Source: Halomonas huangheensis (GTDB taxonomy: Bacteria > Pseudomonadota > Gammaproteobacteria > Pseudomonadales > Halomonadaceae). From it: 64,000 nucleotides of DNA. The stretch covers positions 124,001 to 188,000 of the forward strand of contig NZ_CP013106.1 of the NCBI RefSeq assembly GCF_001431725.1, in the 5' to 3' direction. This document shows, piece by piece, positions 1 to 8,585 of the stretch. Under the pieces are notes generated by a model. That model was given only the letters and a program-made list of their open reading frames with translations. It ran no database searches and was not told where the DNA came from. Each line of letters begins with the position of its first letter. Within the stretch, counting starts at the first letter, position 1. A program made the position numbers and the translations under genes.

Positions 1-66
1 TTCCGAAAGCGACTCACGGACGTCGTCGAGCTTGAATGGCTTGATAATCGCGGTCACCAGTTTCAT
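1..66 (-). CDS. P-II nitrogen regulatory protein, 5' end only (leaves window)
   Basis: Only the first 22 codons are present, read leftward off the window edge. They differ at four positions (4, 19, 21 and 22) from the start of the complete P-II protein at 1815-2153, so this is a second P-II paralogue. P-II proteins sense 2-oxoglutarate, ATP/ADP and glutamine state and bind targets such as AmtB. An AGAGG ribosome-binding site lies about 9 bases before the ATG. It sits downstream of amtB on the same strand, so amtB is flanked by P-II genes on both sides. A terminator and repeats in between suggest that it has its own promoter. Confidence 0.9.
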   Translation of the reverse strand, partial: MKLVTAIIKPFKLDDVRESLSE

Positions 67-213
67 GGCGTAATCCTCTTGCTGTCCGTGGGGAGAAGAT
101 TCGGCACGGTCTGGCCGAGATGGGCGCCAGTTGTGCTCACTTCCTGAATACAGTGTGTGACAAGCATACTCCGGGAGAGGCCGATTGAAAAAGTGCCAGT
201 GTGAGAATGCTTC

Positions 214-255
214 AGCTATGAGCTATGAGCTATGAGCTATGAGCTATGAGTTACG
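214..255. repeat. Heptamer tandem repeat (AGCTATG)n
   Basis: Five perfect AGCTATG copies (214-248) are followed by one degenerate copy (AGTTACG, 249-255). A related five-copy AGCTACG array lies at 46170-46204, and a longer unit with the GTAGCTCGA core lies at 43861-43920. All are intergenic or at gene ends. Confidence 0.95.
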
Positions 256-265
256 AGCGGCGAGC

Positions 266-306
266 CAAGGCAAGGGCAAGGGCAAGGACAAGGACAAGGA
301 CAAGGA
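266..306. repeat. Hexamer tandem repeat (CAAGGG/CAAGGA)n
   Basis: A run of CAAGGG and CAAGGA units, six or more, follows directly after the heptamer array. On the other strand it reads as CCTTGT/CCCTTG repeats. It lies between the amtB terminator and the partial P-II gene and has no coding role that I can support. Confidence 0.9.
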
Positions 307-416
307 GTATTCCGCTGCGCCTGGGCTGAGCCTCGGAGCTTTTGTCGGTGAGCCATGGAGATGACATTGAGCAACTCGTGGCCCGTGGCGCGAAGCTCGC
401 TGCCTGAGACCAGCCA

Positions 417-439
417 TAAAAAAGACCCCCGAAGGGGCC
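417..439 (-). terminator. Intrinsic terminator of amtB
   Basis: Read on the minus strand, a stem CCCC-TTC-GGGG extended by flanking pairs is followed by a run of six T. It lies about 45 bases after the amtB stop codon. Confidence 0.8.
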
Positions 440-483
440 AGGTGGAGCACGCCAGCTCACTGGTGTCGCGGGTAACCTTGAGG

Positions 484-1734
484 TTACTTCTTGGCGACGT
501 TGAACTCGGGGTAGGCTTCGAGACCACATTCGGCCAGGTCGACGCCTTCATATTCTTCTTCTTCACTGACGCGGATACCCATGATCGCCTTGATGACCAG
601 CCATACCACCAGGCTGGCAGCGAATACCCAGGCGAAGATGCCAGCGATACCCAGAATCTGTGCACCGAAGGTAGCGTCTGCGTTGTTGATGGGTACCGCC
701 ATCACGCCCCAGATGCCGGCTACGCCGTGGGCGGAGATCGCGCCGACCGGATCGTCGAGACGCAGCTTGTCGAGCGTAACGATGGCAATCACTACCAGCA
801 CACCACCGAAGGCACCAATCAGGGTCGCGTTGAGCGCGCTGGGTGACAGCGGGTCTGCGGTGATCGACACGAGGCCAGCGATCGCGCCGTTGAGCGCCAT
901 GGTCAGATCAGCCTTGCGGAACCACACCTTGGCGAGGATCAGCGCGGCCAGTACACCACCTGCGGCAGCAGCGTTGGTGTTGACCAGTACCTGAGCCATG
1001 TTGTTGGCCGAGGAAACATCAGAAATCTTCAGTTCGGAGCCGCCGTTGAAACCGAACCAGCCCAACCACAGGATGAAGGTACCGAGGGTCGCCAGCGGCA
1101 TATTGGCACCGGGGATGGCATAGATCGCACCGTTCTTGCCGTATTTGCCCCGACGCGGCCCGAGTACCAGCACACCGGCCAGAGCTGCTGCCGCACCTGC
1201 CATGTGCACGATGCCAGAGCCTGCGTAATCGGAGAAACCTGCGGCAGACAACCAGCCACCGCCCCAGGTCCAGTAGCCGGACACCGGATAGATCACCGCG
1301 GTCATGATCACCGCGAAGGCGAGGAAGGCCCACAGTTTCATGCGTTCGGCGACGGCACCGGAGACGATGGACATCGCGGTGGCAACGAACACGACCTGGA
1401 AGAAGAAGTCGGCACGTGCGGAGTAGTAGGGGGCATCTTCGCCACCTGCGAGCACGGCATCTACGCTGTTCTCGCTACCCAGCAGGAAACCGATGCTCGG
1501 CAGGAAACCGCCTTCACCCGAGGAGTACATGATGTGGTAGCCGATCAACAGGTACATGGTGCAGGCAACGGCGAACAGCACGATGTTCTTGGTCAGGATC
1601 TCGGCGGTGTTCTTGGCACGCACCAGACCTGCTTCGAGCATGGCGAAGCCTGCTGCCATCCACATGACAAGGGCGCCGCAGATCAGAAAGTAGAAAGTGT
1701 CGAGCGCGTAACTCAGTTCACTGATATCGACCAT
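484..1734 (-). CDS. amtB: Ammonium transporter AmtB
   Basis: 416-residue inner-membrane ammonia/ammonium channel of the Amt/Mep/Rh family, forming a trimer that P-II proteins plug when nitrogen is sufficient. The sequence shows about eleven hydrophobic segments and the twin pore histidines, His177 (in GSGIVHMAG) and His336 (in ISAHGVAG). The N-terminus begins almost directly with the first membrane segment, with no long signal peptide. It lies 80 bases downstream of glnK on the same strand, and the pair is probably cotranscribed from the sigma-54 promoter at 2217-2233. An intrinsic terminator follows. The identification is secure. Confidence 0.97.
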   Translation of the reverse strand: MVDISELSYALDTFYFLICGALVMWMAAGFAMLEAGLVRAKNTAEILTKNIVLFAVACTMYLLIGYHIMYSSGEGGFLPSIGFLLGSENSVDAVLAGGEDAPYYSARADFFFQVVFVATAMSIVSGAVAERMKLWAFLAFAVIMTAVIYPVSGYWTWGGGWLSAAGFSDYAGSGIVHMAGAAAALAGVLVLGPRRGKYGKNGAIYAIPGANMPLATLGTFILWLGWFGFNGGSELKISDVSSANNMAQVLVNTNAAAAGGVLAALILAKVWFRKADLTMALNGAIAGLVSITADPLSPSALNATLIGAFGGVLVVIAIVTLDKLRLDDPVGAISAHGVAGIWGVMAVPINNADATFGAQILGIAGIFAWVFAASLVVWLVIKAIMGIRVSEEEEYEGVDLAECGLEAYPEFNVAKK

Positions 1735-1814
1735 GGATTTTCTCTCTTGTATCGAGTCGTGTGTCGGAGCGAAAGGCCTGCGTAGGTAACATGCGTAGGG
1801 ACTATAAGAGTGCT

Positions 1815-2240
<426 letters not shown>

Positions 2241-2318
2241 TTAGTTACTTTAATTCAACGAGTTATCATGTTTTCGGTGGCGGAAGTTCGCAGTTGCACA
2301 AAACCCTGTCACGACAGG

Positions 2319-2335
2319 TGCACTGTTTTGGTTCA
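2319..2335. promoter_or_regulatory. NtrC-binding-site-like palindrome
   Basis: TGCACT-N5-GGTTCA differs at two of twelve positions from the NtrC consensus TGCACC-N5-GGTGCA. It is about 100 bases upstream of the sigma-54 promoter, where NtrC enhancers usually lie. A weaker half-site (TGCACA) is at 2295-2300, about two helical turns away. Confidence 0.65.
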
Positions 2336-2473
2336 CCGTATGGTGGTATATGCGCCAATCAAGGGCGGGCTATGCGCTAGCGAAGCTCGACTAACGCGTT
2401 CAGTGCATGCGCTGACCGTCAGGCTTGCGTATCCTGTCGTTAGGCACACACTGGTTTTACAAGGAGAGGCATC

Positions 2474-2815
2474 ATGGTCAGTCAGGACCGTATCAGCCGC
2501 CTGGCGCAGCAGATTGGCGAGCGCCTGCAGGGCGCGTCTCAGGCACCGGAAGATATCCAGAAAGGCGTGCAGCAAGTCGTGCGCGGCGCCTTTGACCGTC
2601 TGGAACTGGTGTCTCGTGAGGATTTCGACATTCTCATGGACGTTCTGCAGCGCACCCGTGCAAGGGTTGAGGCACTGGAGAAGCAGGTGGCGAGTCTCGA
2701 AGCCGCTGTTGAAGGGCGTAATTCTTCCAACAATGCGGATGCCAGCACTACACAGGCCGATGCCAGCACCGAGGCAGACACCGGTTCCGAGCACGGCAAG
2801 GCTCAGGATCAGTAA
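2474..2815 (+). CDS. ubiK: Ubiquinone biosynthesis accessory factor UbiK (YqiC/BMFP family)
   Basis: 113 residues. The N-terminal 80 residues form the BMFP (DUF526) helical domain: an amphipathic N-terminal part, then a heptad-rich C-terminal coiled coil (about 52-80). UbiK assists the UbiJ-containing Ubi complex in aerobic ubiquinone synthesis and was earlier described as a membrane fusogenic protein. The C-terminal 35 residues are a low-complexity Ala/Asp/Ser/Thr tail, common in halophile versions. An AAGGAG site lies about 8 bases before the ATG. It is followed by comM on the same strand. Confidence 0.88.
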   Translation: MVSQDRISRLAQQIGERLQGASQAPEDIQKGVQQVVRGAFDRLELVSREDFDILMDVLQRTRARVEALEKQVASLEAAVEGRNSSNNADASTTQADASTEADTGSEHGKAQDQ

Positions 2816-2923
2816 TCGCAGGCAGGGCAGTCACGGGCAAGTCCGTCACAAGTAAGACAAGACCCAGCGCCAATAGTCGGGTGGTATCGATGCCGGTGTT
2901 TTTCATCAGGCGAAGGAGCGCCC

Positions 2924-4429
2924 ATGACTCTGGCGATTGTCACTACCCGGGCCGGGTTGGGGCTGGAAGCCCCGGAAGTTCATGTTGAAGCCCACCTGGC
3001 CAATGGCCTGCCGGGTATGACGCTGGTTGGGCTGCCGGAAGCGGCGGTCAAGGAAAGTCGTGAGCGAGTGCGCAGCGCACTGACCACCTCAGGCTTCGAG
3101 TTCCCGCTGCGCCGCATCACCCTCAATCTGGCGCCCGCCGATCTGCCCAAGGAAGGCGGGCGTTTTGATCTTCCTATCGCGCTGGGGTTGCTGATCGCCT
3201 CCGGTCAGCTGCCTCCAGAATCCCTTGCCGATATCGAATGCGCCGGAGAGCTGGCACTGGATGGCCATCTACGACCGGTCACCGGCATGCTGCCGTTCGC
3301 TCTGGCCACGCGTCGTGCCGGGAGGAAGGTGATCGTGCCCGAGGCCAACGCCGCCGAAGCGGCCCTGGCGGGCGGCCTCGAAGTCTTCCCGGCCCGGCAC
3401 CTGATGGATGTCGTGGCTCATCTTGCGGGTCAGACCTTGATTGCCCCCTACCAGCCGCAGGAGCCTGCACCACCATCGATCGAGATTGCCGATCTGGCTG
3501 ACGTTCGTGGCCAGCATCAGGCACGCCATGCGCTGGAGGTGGCAGCAGCGGGCGGGCATAACCTGTTGTTTGCTGGCCCGCCGGGTACCGGTAAGACCCT
3601 GCTGGCCAGTCGGCTACCCGGAATCCTGCCGCCGCTGGAAGAGGACGAAATACTTGAGGTCGCGGCGATCCGCTCAGTCAGCGGCATGGCGATTGAGCAG
3701 GATTGGGGTCAGCGGCCCTTCCGTGCCCCCCACCATACTGCCAGCGCCGTCGCGCTGGTGGGCGGCGGCAGTCGTCCGCGTCCGGGGGAGATATCTCTGG
3801 CCCATCACGGAGTGCTGTTTCTGGATGAGCTACCCGAATTCAACCGCCATGTGCTCGAAGTCATGCGCGAGCCGATGGAGTCTGGCGAGATCCATATTTC
3901 ACGGGCCAATCACGAGCGCTGCTATCCGGCGCGCTTTCAGTTGGTAGCGGCGATGAATCCCTGTCCCTGTGGGCATCTTGGCGATCCGCGCCAGTCCTGT
4001 GTCTGCACCGCCAACCAGATCCAGCGCTATCAGTCACGGGTCTCGGGGCCGCTGTTGGATCGTATTGACCTACAGGTCGAGGTACCCGCGCTGCAGGCGA
4101 AGCAATTGACCTCCACCGAGAGTGGAGAGAGCTCCCAGGCCGTGCGTGATCGAGTCATGGCCGCCCGTCAGCGTCAGTCGCAACGTGGCGTCATCAATGC
4201 TCGCCTCAGCGGCCGTCGGCTCGATGAAGTCTGCGCGCTCAACGCCCCGGACCGTGCCTGGTTGGCCGATACACTTGACCGATTGAAGCTCTCCGCACGC
4301 GCCTATCACCGCATACTGCGCGTAGCCCTGACTCTGGCCGACCTCGTCGGCCTGGAGCGCCCCGGCCGTGAACAACTGATCGAGGCGATTGGCTATCGAC
4401 AGCTGGATAGGTTGTTCAAGGGGCGGTAG
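2924..4429 (+). CDS. comM: YifB/ComM family Mg-chelatase-like AAA+ ATPase
   Basis: 501 residues, full family length. The N-terminal ChlI-like (Lon-S5-type) domain covers about 1-170. The Mg-chelatase AAA+ core has Walker A GPPGTGKT at 218-225 and Walker B VLFLDE at 297-302, with a Cys cluster MNPCPCGH...CVC from residue 344. A C-terminal ChlI domain follows. ComM is a hexameric helicase that promotes branch migration during natural transformation. The last 80 bases of the gene and the next 7 are repeated exactly at 24728-24815, marking it as an integration or recombination point. Confidence 0.93.
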   Translation: MTLAIVTTRAGLGLEAPEVHVEAHLANGLPGMTLVGLPEAAVKESRERVRSALTTSGFEFPLRRITLNLAPADLPKEGGRFDLPIALGLLIASGQLPPESLADIECAGELALDGHLRPVTGMLPFALATRRAGRKVIVPEANAAEAALAGGLEVFPARHLMDVVAHLAGQTLIAPYQPQEPAPPSIEIADLADVRGQHQARHALEVAAAGGHNLLFAGPPGTGKTLLASRLPGILPPLEEDEILEVAAIRSVSGMAIEQDWGQRPFRAPHHTASAVALVGGGSRPRPGEISLAHHGVLFLDELPEFNRHVLEVMREPMESGEIHISRANHERCYPARFQLVAAMNPCPCGHLGDPRQSCVCTANQIQRYQSRVSGPLLDRIDLQVEVPALQAKQLTSTESGESSQAVRDRVMAARQRQSQRGVINARLSGRRLDEVCALNAPDRAWLADTLDRLKLSARAYHRILRVALTLADLVGLERPGREQLIEAIGYRQLDRLFKGR

Positions 4430-4436
4430 TGCTGGG
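4349..4436 (+). repeat. 88-bp direct repeat, left copy (comM 3' end)
   Basis: These 88 bases, from codon 476 of comM through its stop codon to seven bases beyond, recur identically and in the same orientation at 24728-24815. The left copy is part of the intact comM gene. No hairpin follows the stop codon here, whereas one follows the right copy. The repeat brackets the 20.4-kb accessory block. Confidence 0.97.
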
Positions 4437-4462
4437 TGCCCTTGGGCGGGGCGAGGAACTGC

Positions 4463-4674
4463 TTAAAGCCAACTGAAAGCGCTCGAGAATTGATCAAGCT
4501 CTGCTTTAGTGGCTTCACGTAGCATAGCGTTCTGCGGTGCTATCCATGTCCATTTCTGTACCAGTATATTTTGCTGCTGCTTATCGGACTTGATATCGAG
4601 TACGGTCACGATCTGGTCACCGATCAGTACTGGCAGTGCGAAACAGCTGAACACTCGGTTGGCTTCGTCGCTGA
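4463..4674 (-). pseudogene. C-terminal remnant of a ycaQ-like gene
   Basis: Translation from about 4674 down to the stop codon at 4463 matches the last roughly 65 residues of the intact YcaQ-type protein at 26478-27626, sharing NRVF, FALPVLIGDQI and ILVQKWTWIAPQ. Nucleotide identity looks like roughly 80% by eye, with an AT-ward shift, so this is an older or foreign copy, not a recent duplication. The coding match stops at the TA where the IS630-type element begins. The N-terminal part is not found on the other side of the element. Confidence 0.85.
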
Positions 4675-5750
4675 TAAGTGCCTATTCAAAATTAATAACG
4701 TGATCAGTTCCATAGTCAGCCAAGAGCCGATGCACCTCATCACAGAGTCGGTCAAACGAAAGATATGCCCTAGCGGCAGCCATGTGTACTTCATCTGTCT
4801 CCACAGAATTTCAATCAGATTCAGCTCCGGTGAGTACGCGGATAGGTAGACCAGGTGTACACGGTGTGACATCCACTCCACTCTCTTTCGTCTGAACGCC
4901 TTGGAGCGATGCATGCTGGCATTGTCGAGCACCACCATGGCGAAGGTATCGAGGGGTTTCTGGGCCACAAACTGGTCAAACGCCTTGATGACCGTCTCGG
5001 TGGTCACGGAGTCAGTCACGGTGTGGTAGACCAACTCCCCGGCGCAGCTGAGAAACCCCAGCACATTCAGCCTGCGGCTGTGTGAGTAGGCGGTGACTTC
5101 GCAGGGCTTTCTGACAGGACTCCACGCATAGGGCACAGGTGACGATTGTGAGAACCCTGACTCATCAAAATAGTAGAGTTCATGTTCCCCCAGATCTTCT
5201 CGCTGATGAAGTGGCTTGGGAGCCCCTGAGTGTTGCGGAAATCAGCATCATCATGTTGTGCCTTGAGAGAGTGCCGAATGCGTTTGAAACTGAAGTTATT
5301 TTTTTCAGCACCCGGCGCAGAGTTATCGTACTGTCCTTCTTGCCGCTCTCTTCCTGGAAGCGAGCCTGCAAGGATCGAATCTGCTGAGGTTGCTCCGCAA
5401 TCAGTTCCTGCAATCGTTGGTGATCTCTCTCATCCAGGAGTGGCGTGCGGCCGTTGCGGGGCTTGTCGACCAACCCATCGAGGCCTGACATTTCCCCACT
5501 GCTTAAGCCAGCGAGATACAGCATCGCGGCGAACCTGTAGTATTTCAGTGATTTGGCGGATCGTGTGGCCCTGATCACTCAGCAGAACGGCATGTGCACG
5601 CCTGCGTATGGCACGCTTTTCACCGCGATGATAGGCCGATGTCAGTGTCTGTATTTCAGACTCAGAGAGGGGGAAACAAAACGGCGCCTTGCCATGGTTC
5701 GTCCGCGTCAGTGGGCCAGGCTGCAATAATGCACGACAATTCAAGGACAA
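4624..5750 (-). pseudogene. IS630-family transposase, frameshifted
   Basis: Three frames together spell an IS630/Tc1-type DDE transposase. The N-terminal helix-turn-helix lies near 5520-5690 (RRRAHAVLLSDQGHTI, then DAVSRWLKQWG). A middle linker is at about 5290-5480. The catalytic domain shows the first Asp in YYFDESGF (about 5170), the second in VVLDNASMH (near 4930) and the Glu in SPELNLIE (near 4835). At least three frame changes, near 5500, 5290 and 5200, break it. The final frame runs past the element end into the ycaQ remnant. It is inactive as it stands. Confidence 0.85.
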
Positions 5751-5755
5751 GAACT
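4677..5755 (-). mobile_element. Degenerate IS630-type insertion sequence
   Basis: Inferred element of about 1.08 kb. The ends are imperfect inverted repeats that both begin (TA)AGT, at 4677 inward and at 5755 inward. TA dinucleotides at 4675-4676 and 5756-5757 fit the TA target duplication of this family. The terminal repeats are weak, so the ends may be off by some tens of bases. It interrupts or abuts the ycaQ remnant. Confidence 0.6.
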
Positions 5756-5840
5756 TAGTACTAATAGTATTGGAACGACGAATACGAGTCGTTTGTCAAA
5801 TTTCTTTTCCGCCGCGGAAAATTTCAAATTTTTCTTTTGC

Positions 5841-6095
5841 TTATGAATCAGGTTCTTGTTTTGCTCCACTTTGGCACTTTAATTCTACTCTCTTCCCCAG
5901 GTAAATAGGCCATTTCTTCTTTTCAACGAACGGATAATTTCTGACACTGAACACCCTTGACCTACGGCCAGAGGCGTAGCTTCCTGTTTCCCTCAGGAAT
6001 GAGGGATCGCCACTGTGTTCTTTGCGATATGCGGCTTTTATGCCTAGTGAGAAATAATCATCGGCTGCCTTGCAGAGAGCGTCGAGCGTCAACAT
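5841..6095 (-). CDS. Possible small hypothetical protein or remnant in AT-rich DNA
   Basis: A reading frame open from about 6272 to a stop codon at 5841. The most protein-like part begins at a Met near 6095 (about 84 residues), with no convincing ribosome-binding site. I recognise no family. The surroundings (5756-6337) are AT-rich, follow a dead IS element and may be residue of an older gene. Low confidence that it is expressed. Confidence 0.2.
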   Translation of the reverse strand: MLTLDALCKAADDYFSLGIKAAYRKEHSGDPSFLRETGSYASGRRSRVFSVRNYPFVEKKKWPIYLGKRVELKCQSGAKQEPDS

Positions 6096-6337
6096 CAGAC
6101 CGCGATAGGTCTGAATTCCAATATTTCCAATGGGCATGAAGTTCATATAAATCGTTGATTTTAAATAAAATATCATGATTTTTGTTGCTGGCTTGACATT
6201 GGTATACCACCGGTATATCTTTTCTTTAGATCTGCTGGCATCAGTTTTTATGCTAGCTCGCGGGTCTTTCAATAAGCTAGATAACTGGGTGAAGATATTT
6301 AAATAAAATATGTGGTTAGAGATACAGAGGAATAGGT

Positions 6338-6733
6338 ATGTGTAAACCAGAAGAAACGCTGAAAATGTTTGTCAACGGTCAAGCCATGTCCGGCGGAAGT
6401 ATCAATTTTGCACTTGAAGGCGCAAAGTATCTGGGCAAGGCCAGCACCGCAAAGAAGTATAGATTTTATTCGGTTCGTGATGAATTTCCTGGCCTATGGC
6501 CTGTTTCTGAATGTGGAGAAAAAATTCCAGGCGAGCTGTATGAGGTAACTTATCAACAGCTTAGGGAAGAATTATTACCCAATGAACCCGATGAGCTTGA
6601 GTTATCTGTTATTGAGCTTGATGACGGCTCAGGTTCGCTGAGTATGAAAATGCGGCAGGAATCAATCGACCTGCCTGGAGTGACTGATATTACAAACAGT
6701 CATGGATGGATCGCATACCTTAAATCCAGATAG
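6338..6733 (+). CDS. Stand-alone allophanate hydrolase C-terminal-domain-type protein
   Basis: 131 residues that resemble the C-terminal domain of allophanate hydrolase (AtzF/DUR1 type, gamma-glutamylcyclotransferase-like fold). It has the pattern VNGQAMSGGSIN, a KYLGKASTAKKYRFYSV strand pair, GEKIPGELYEV, and a closing DIT..HGWIAYL. The amidase half is absent, so this is a free-standing domain. In AtzF this domain is thought to aid oligomerisation or decarboxylation-linked chemistry. A GAGGAA ribosome-binding site precedes the ATG. It lies 129 bases before a hydantoinase gene on the same strand, which suggests a role in ureide or carbamoyl-compound breakdown (inference). Confidence 0.65.
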   Translation: MCKPEETLKMFVNGQAMSGGSINFALEGAKYLGKASTAKKYRFYSVRDEFPGLWPVSECGEKIPGELYEVTYQQLREELLPNEPDELELSVIELDDGSGSLSMKMRQESIDLPGVTDITNSHGWIAYLKSR

Positions 6734-6862
6734 ATCATCCAGCAGCATAGCCGTTAACGGAAATATCGAGAAAATCATAAAGAATAAATAGAAAAAACAA
6801 TACCAATTTAAGAAATTCTGTGATTTCAAGAACAACGCTGATGCTATTGATGAGGGACGCAA

Positions 6863-8293
6863 ATGGACAGTTTCGATCTGGTGATTCGAAATGGCACTGT
6901 AGTGACCGCCTCAGATACTTTCGTTTGCGATATTGGGGTGATCGATGGCCGTATCGCGGCTCTGGGCGAAAAGCTTGGGGCGGGTCGTGAAGAGATAGAT
7001 GCGACCGATCGTTTCGTACTCCCCGGAGGTGTCGATGCTCACTGCCACCTCGATCAGCCTATGGGTCCCGGAATTTGCATGGCAGACGATTTTGAGTCTG
7101 GCACACGCTCTGCTGCTTGTGGAGGAACCACAACGGTAATCCCGTTCGCCGCTCAGGAAAAAGGCAGCAGCCTGAAAGCAGCCGTAGAGGATTATCATCG
7201 CCGAGCAGATGGCAAGGCTTGCATCGATTATGCCTTTCATATGATCGTCAGTGACGCCAGCGGAGACATACTGCAGCATGAGCTGCCGCAATTGATCGAC
7301 GCTGGCTATACCTCGTTCAAGATATATATGACCTATGACGATCTGAAACTGGACGACCGGCAAATTCTGGAAACGCTTACTGTTGCAAGACGGGAAGGCG
7401 CCATGACGATGATCCATGCAGAAAACTCCGATTGTATTGCATGGCTCACCGAAGCACTCGAGGCCATGAATCATACGGCGCCTCTCTATCATGCCGAGGC
7501 CCGCCCTTCGATTGTCGAACGCGAAGCGACACATCGTGCAATTTCATTGGCTGAACTCGTCGATACACCTGTATTAATTGTTCATGTATCCGGCAACGAG
7601 GCGATAGAGCAGATCCGTTGGGCGCAGGGGCGTGGGTTGAGGGTCTATGCCGAAACCTGTCCGCAATACCTGTTTCTGACCGCTGAGGATCTGGACAAGG
7701 ACGGCTTTGAGGGTGCGAAGTGTGTCTGCAGCCCGCCTCCAAGAGACAAAGCCAATCAAGAGGGAGTATGGAATGGTCTGGAAAGTGGCGTTTTTCAGGT
7801 GTTTTCCTCAGACCATGCGCCCTTTTGTTATGATGATAAGGAAGGCAAGAAAGCAGCCGGAGAATCCGCATCCTTCCAATATATCCCCAATGGCATTCCT
7901 GGAATCGAAACACGCCTCCCTCTTCTCTATAGCGAAGGTGTTCTGCGGGGACGGATCGACATTACCCGATTTGTTGCATTAACTTCCACGAACCCTGCCC
8001 GGATTTATGGTCTCTACCCACGCAAGGGAACTATAGCCATTGGTTCAGATGCTGATATCGTTATCTGGAATCCGATGGCAGAATGGACCGTCCGTAATAC
8101 AGGCCTTCATCATGACGTCGATTACACGCCATACGAGGGGATGGTGCTGCATGGTCGTCCACAGACCACTATCTCTCGCGGGAAAATCGTATGGGATAAT
8201 GGTCAATTCCTTGGGGCAGCCGGGCGCGGCATGTTTCTGCGTTGTGAACGCCCCCAACCAGCACGTCCTCGAGGTGAGAATCGAGGATTCTGA
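6863..8293 (+). CDS. Hydantoinase/dihydropyrimidinase-family amidohydrolase
   Basis: 476 residues, normal for the family. Metal ligands of the binuclear TIM-barrel site are visible: His60 and His62 (in DAHCHLDQ), the carboxylated Lys153 (in SFKIYMTYDD), His185 (MIHAENSD), His241 (LIVHVSGN) and Asp317 (SSDHAPF). The C-terminus carries the DADIVIWNP strand. These enzymes open cyclic ureides or amides (hydantoins, dihydropyrimidines) to N-carbamoyl amino acids. No carbamoylase gene follows, so the real substrate may be another cyclic amide. It heads the cluster with a TRAP importer, a DapA-family lyase and an FAD dehydrogenase. Codon use is more AT-rich than in flanking core genes. Confidence 0.85.
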   Translation: MDSFDLVIRNGTVVTASDTFVCDIGVIDGRIAALGEKLGAGREEIDATDRFVLPGGVDAHCHLDQPMGPGICMADDFESGTRSAACGGTTTVIPFAAQEKGSSLKAAVEDYHRRADGKACIDYAFHMIVSDASGDILQHELPQLIDAGYTSFKIYMTYDDLKLDDRQILETLTVARREGAMTMIHAENSDCIAWLTEALEAMNHTAPLYHAEARPSIVEREATHRAISLAELVDTPVLIVHVSGNEAIEQIRWAQGRGLRVYAETCPQYLFLTAEDLDKDGFEGAKCVCSPPPRDKANQEGVWNGLESGVFQVFSSDHAPFCYDDKEGKKAAGESASFQYIPNGIPGIETRLPLLYSEGVLRGRIDITRFVALTSTNPARIYGLYPRKGTIAIGSDADIVIWNPMAEWTVRNTGLHHDVDYTPYEGMVLHGRPQTTISRGKIVWDNGQFLGAAGRGMFLRCERPQPARPRGENRGF

Positions 8294-8385
8294 AAAGTCA
8301 CTACAACCATTTTATCGCATGTGGCGAGAATTTGGCACAAGTGATCGAAACAGTAAGTCTCGAGAAGTTTGATGATTGAGCAATC

Positions 8386-8410
8386 TTAGGCATCAATCAC
8401 TCATGCCTAA
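8386..8410. promoter_or_regulatory. Inverted repeat between hydantoinase and TRAP genes
   Basis: TTAGGCAT, nine bases, ATGCCTAA. It is a perfect 8-bp inverted repeat about 100 bases after the hydantoinase stop codon and 175 before dctP. It lacks a T-run, so it may be an operator or an RNA processing hairpin. The rest of this 292-base gap shows nothing else clear. Confidence 0.4.
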
Positions 8411-8585
8411 ACCCGGGAGTCATGAGCCTCTTTCTCTCTACCCGCTCCCTCTCGATATAGATAAACAGAAACTCATGAAAACAAACTAGATGAAGAAGAC
8501 TTATGGATTGATGTTGGTATGCCAATGGACTACCACTTTCAGTTGAAATCAACAACAACTAAATCCACTGATGGAGATATCCAAT

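Larger units (their letters stand above)
67..483. other. Intergenic region between amtB and the second P-II gene
   Basis: This 417-base stretch holds no supportable gene. It contains the amtB terminator (417-439), a hexamer-type repeat (266-306), a heptamer repeat (214-255), and the presumed promoter region of the partial P-II gene at 67-210. An inverted repeat, GTAACC-TTGA-GGTTAC (473-488), overlaps the amtB stop codon. Confidence 0.7.

Noticed and set aside
214..255. Short regular repeats as a possible CRISPR array
   Set aside because: Units are 7 bases with no spacers and no cas genes nearby; simple tandem repeats.
473..488. GTAACC-TTGA-GGTTAC inverted repeat as the amtB terminator
   Set aside because: It overlaps the stop codon and has no T-run; the hairpin at 417-439 with six T is the better terminator.
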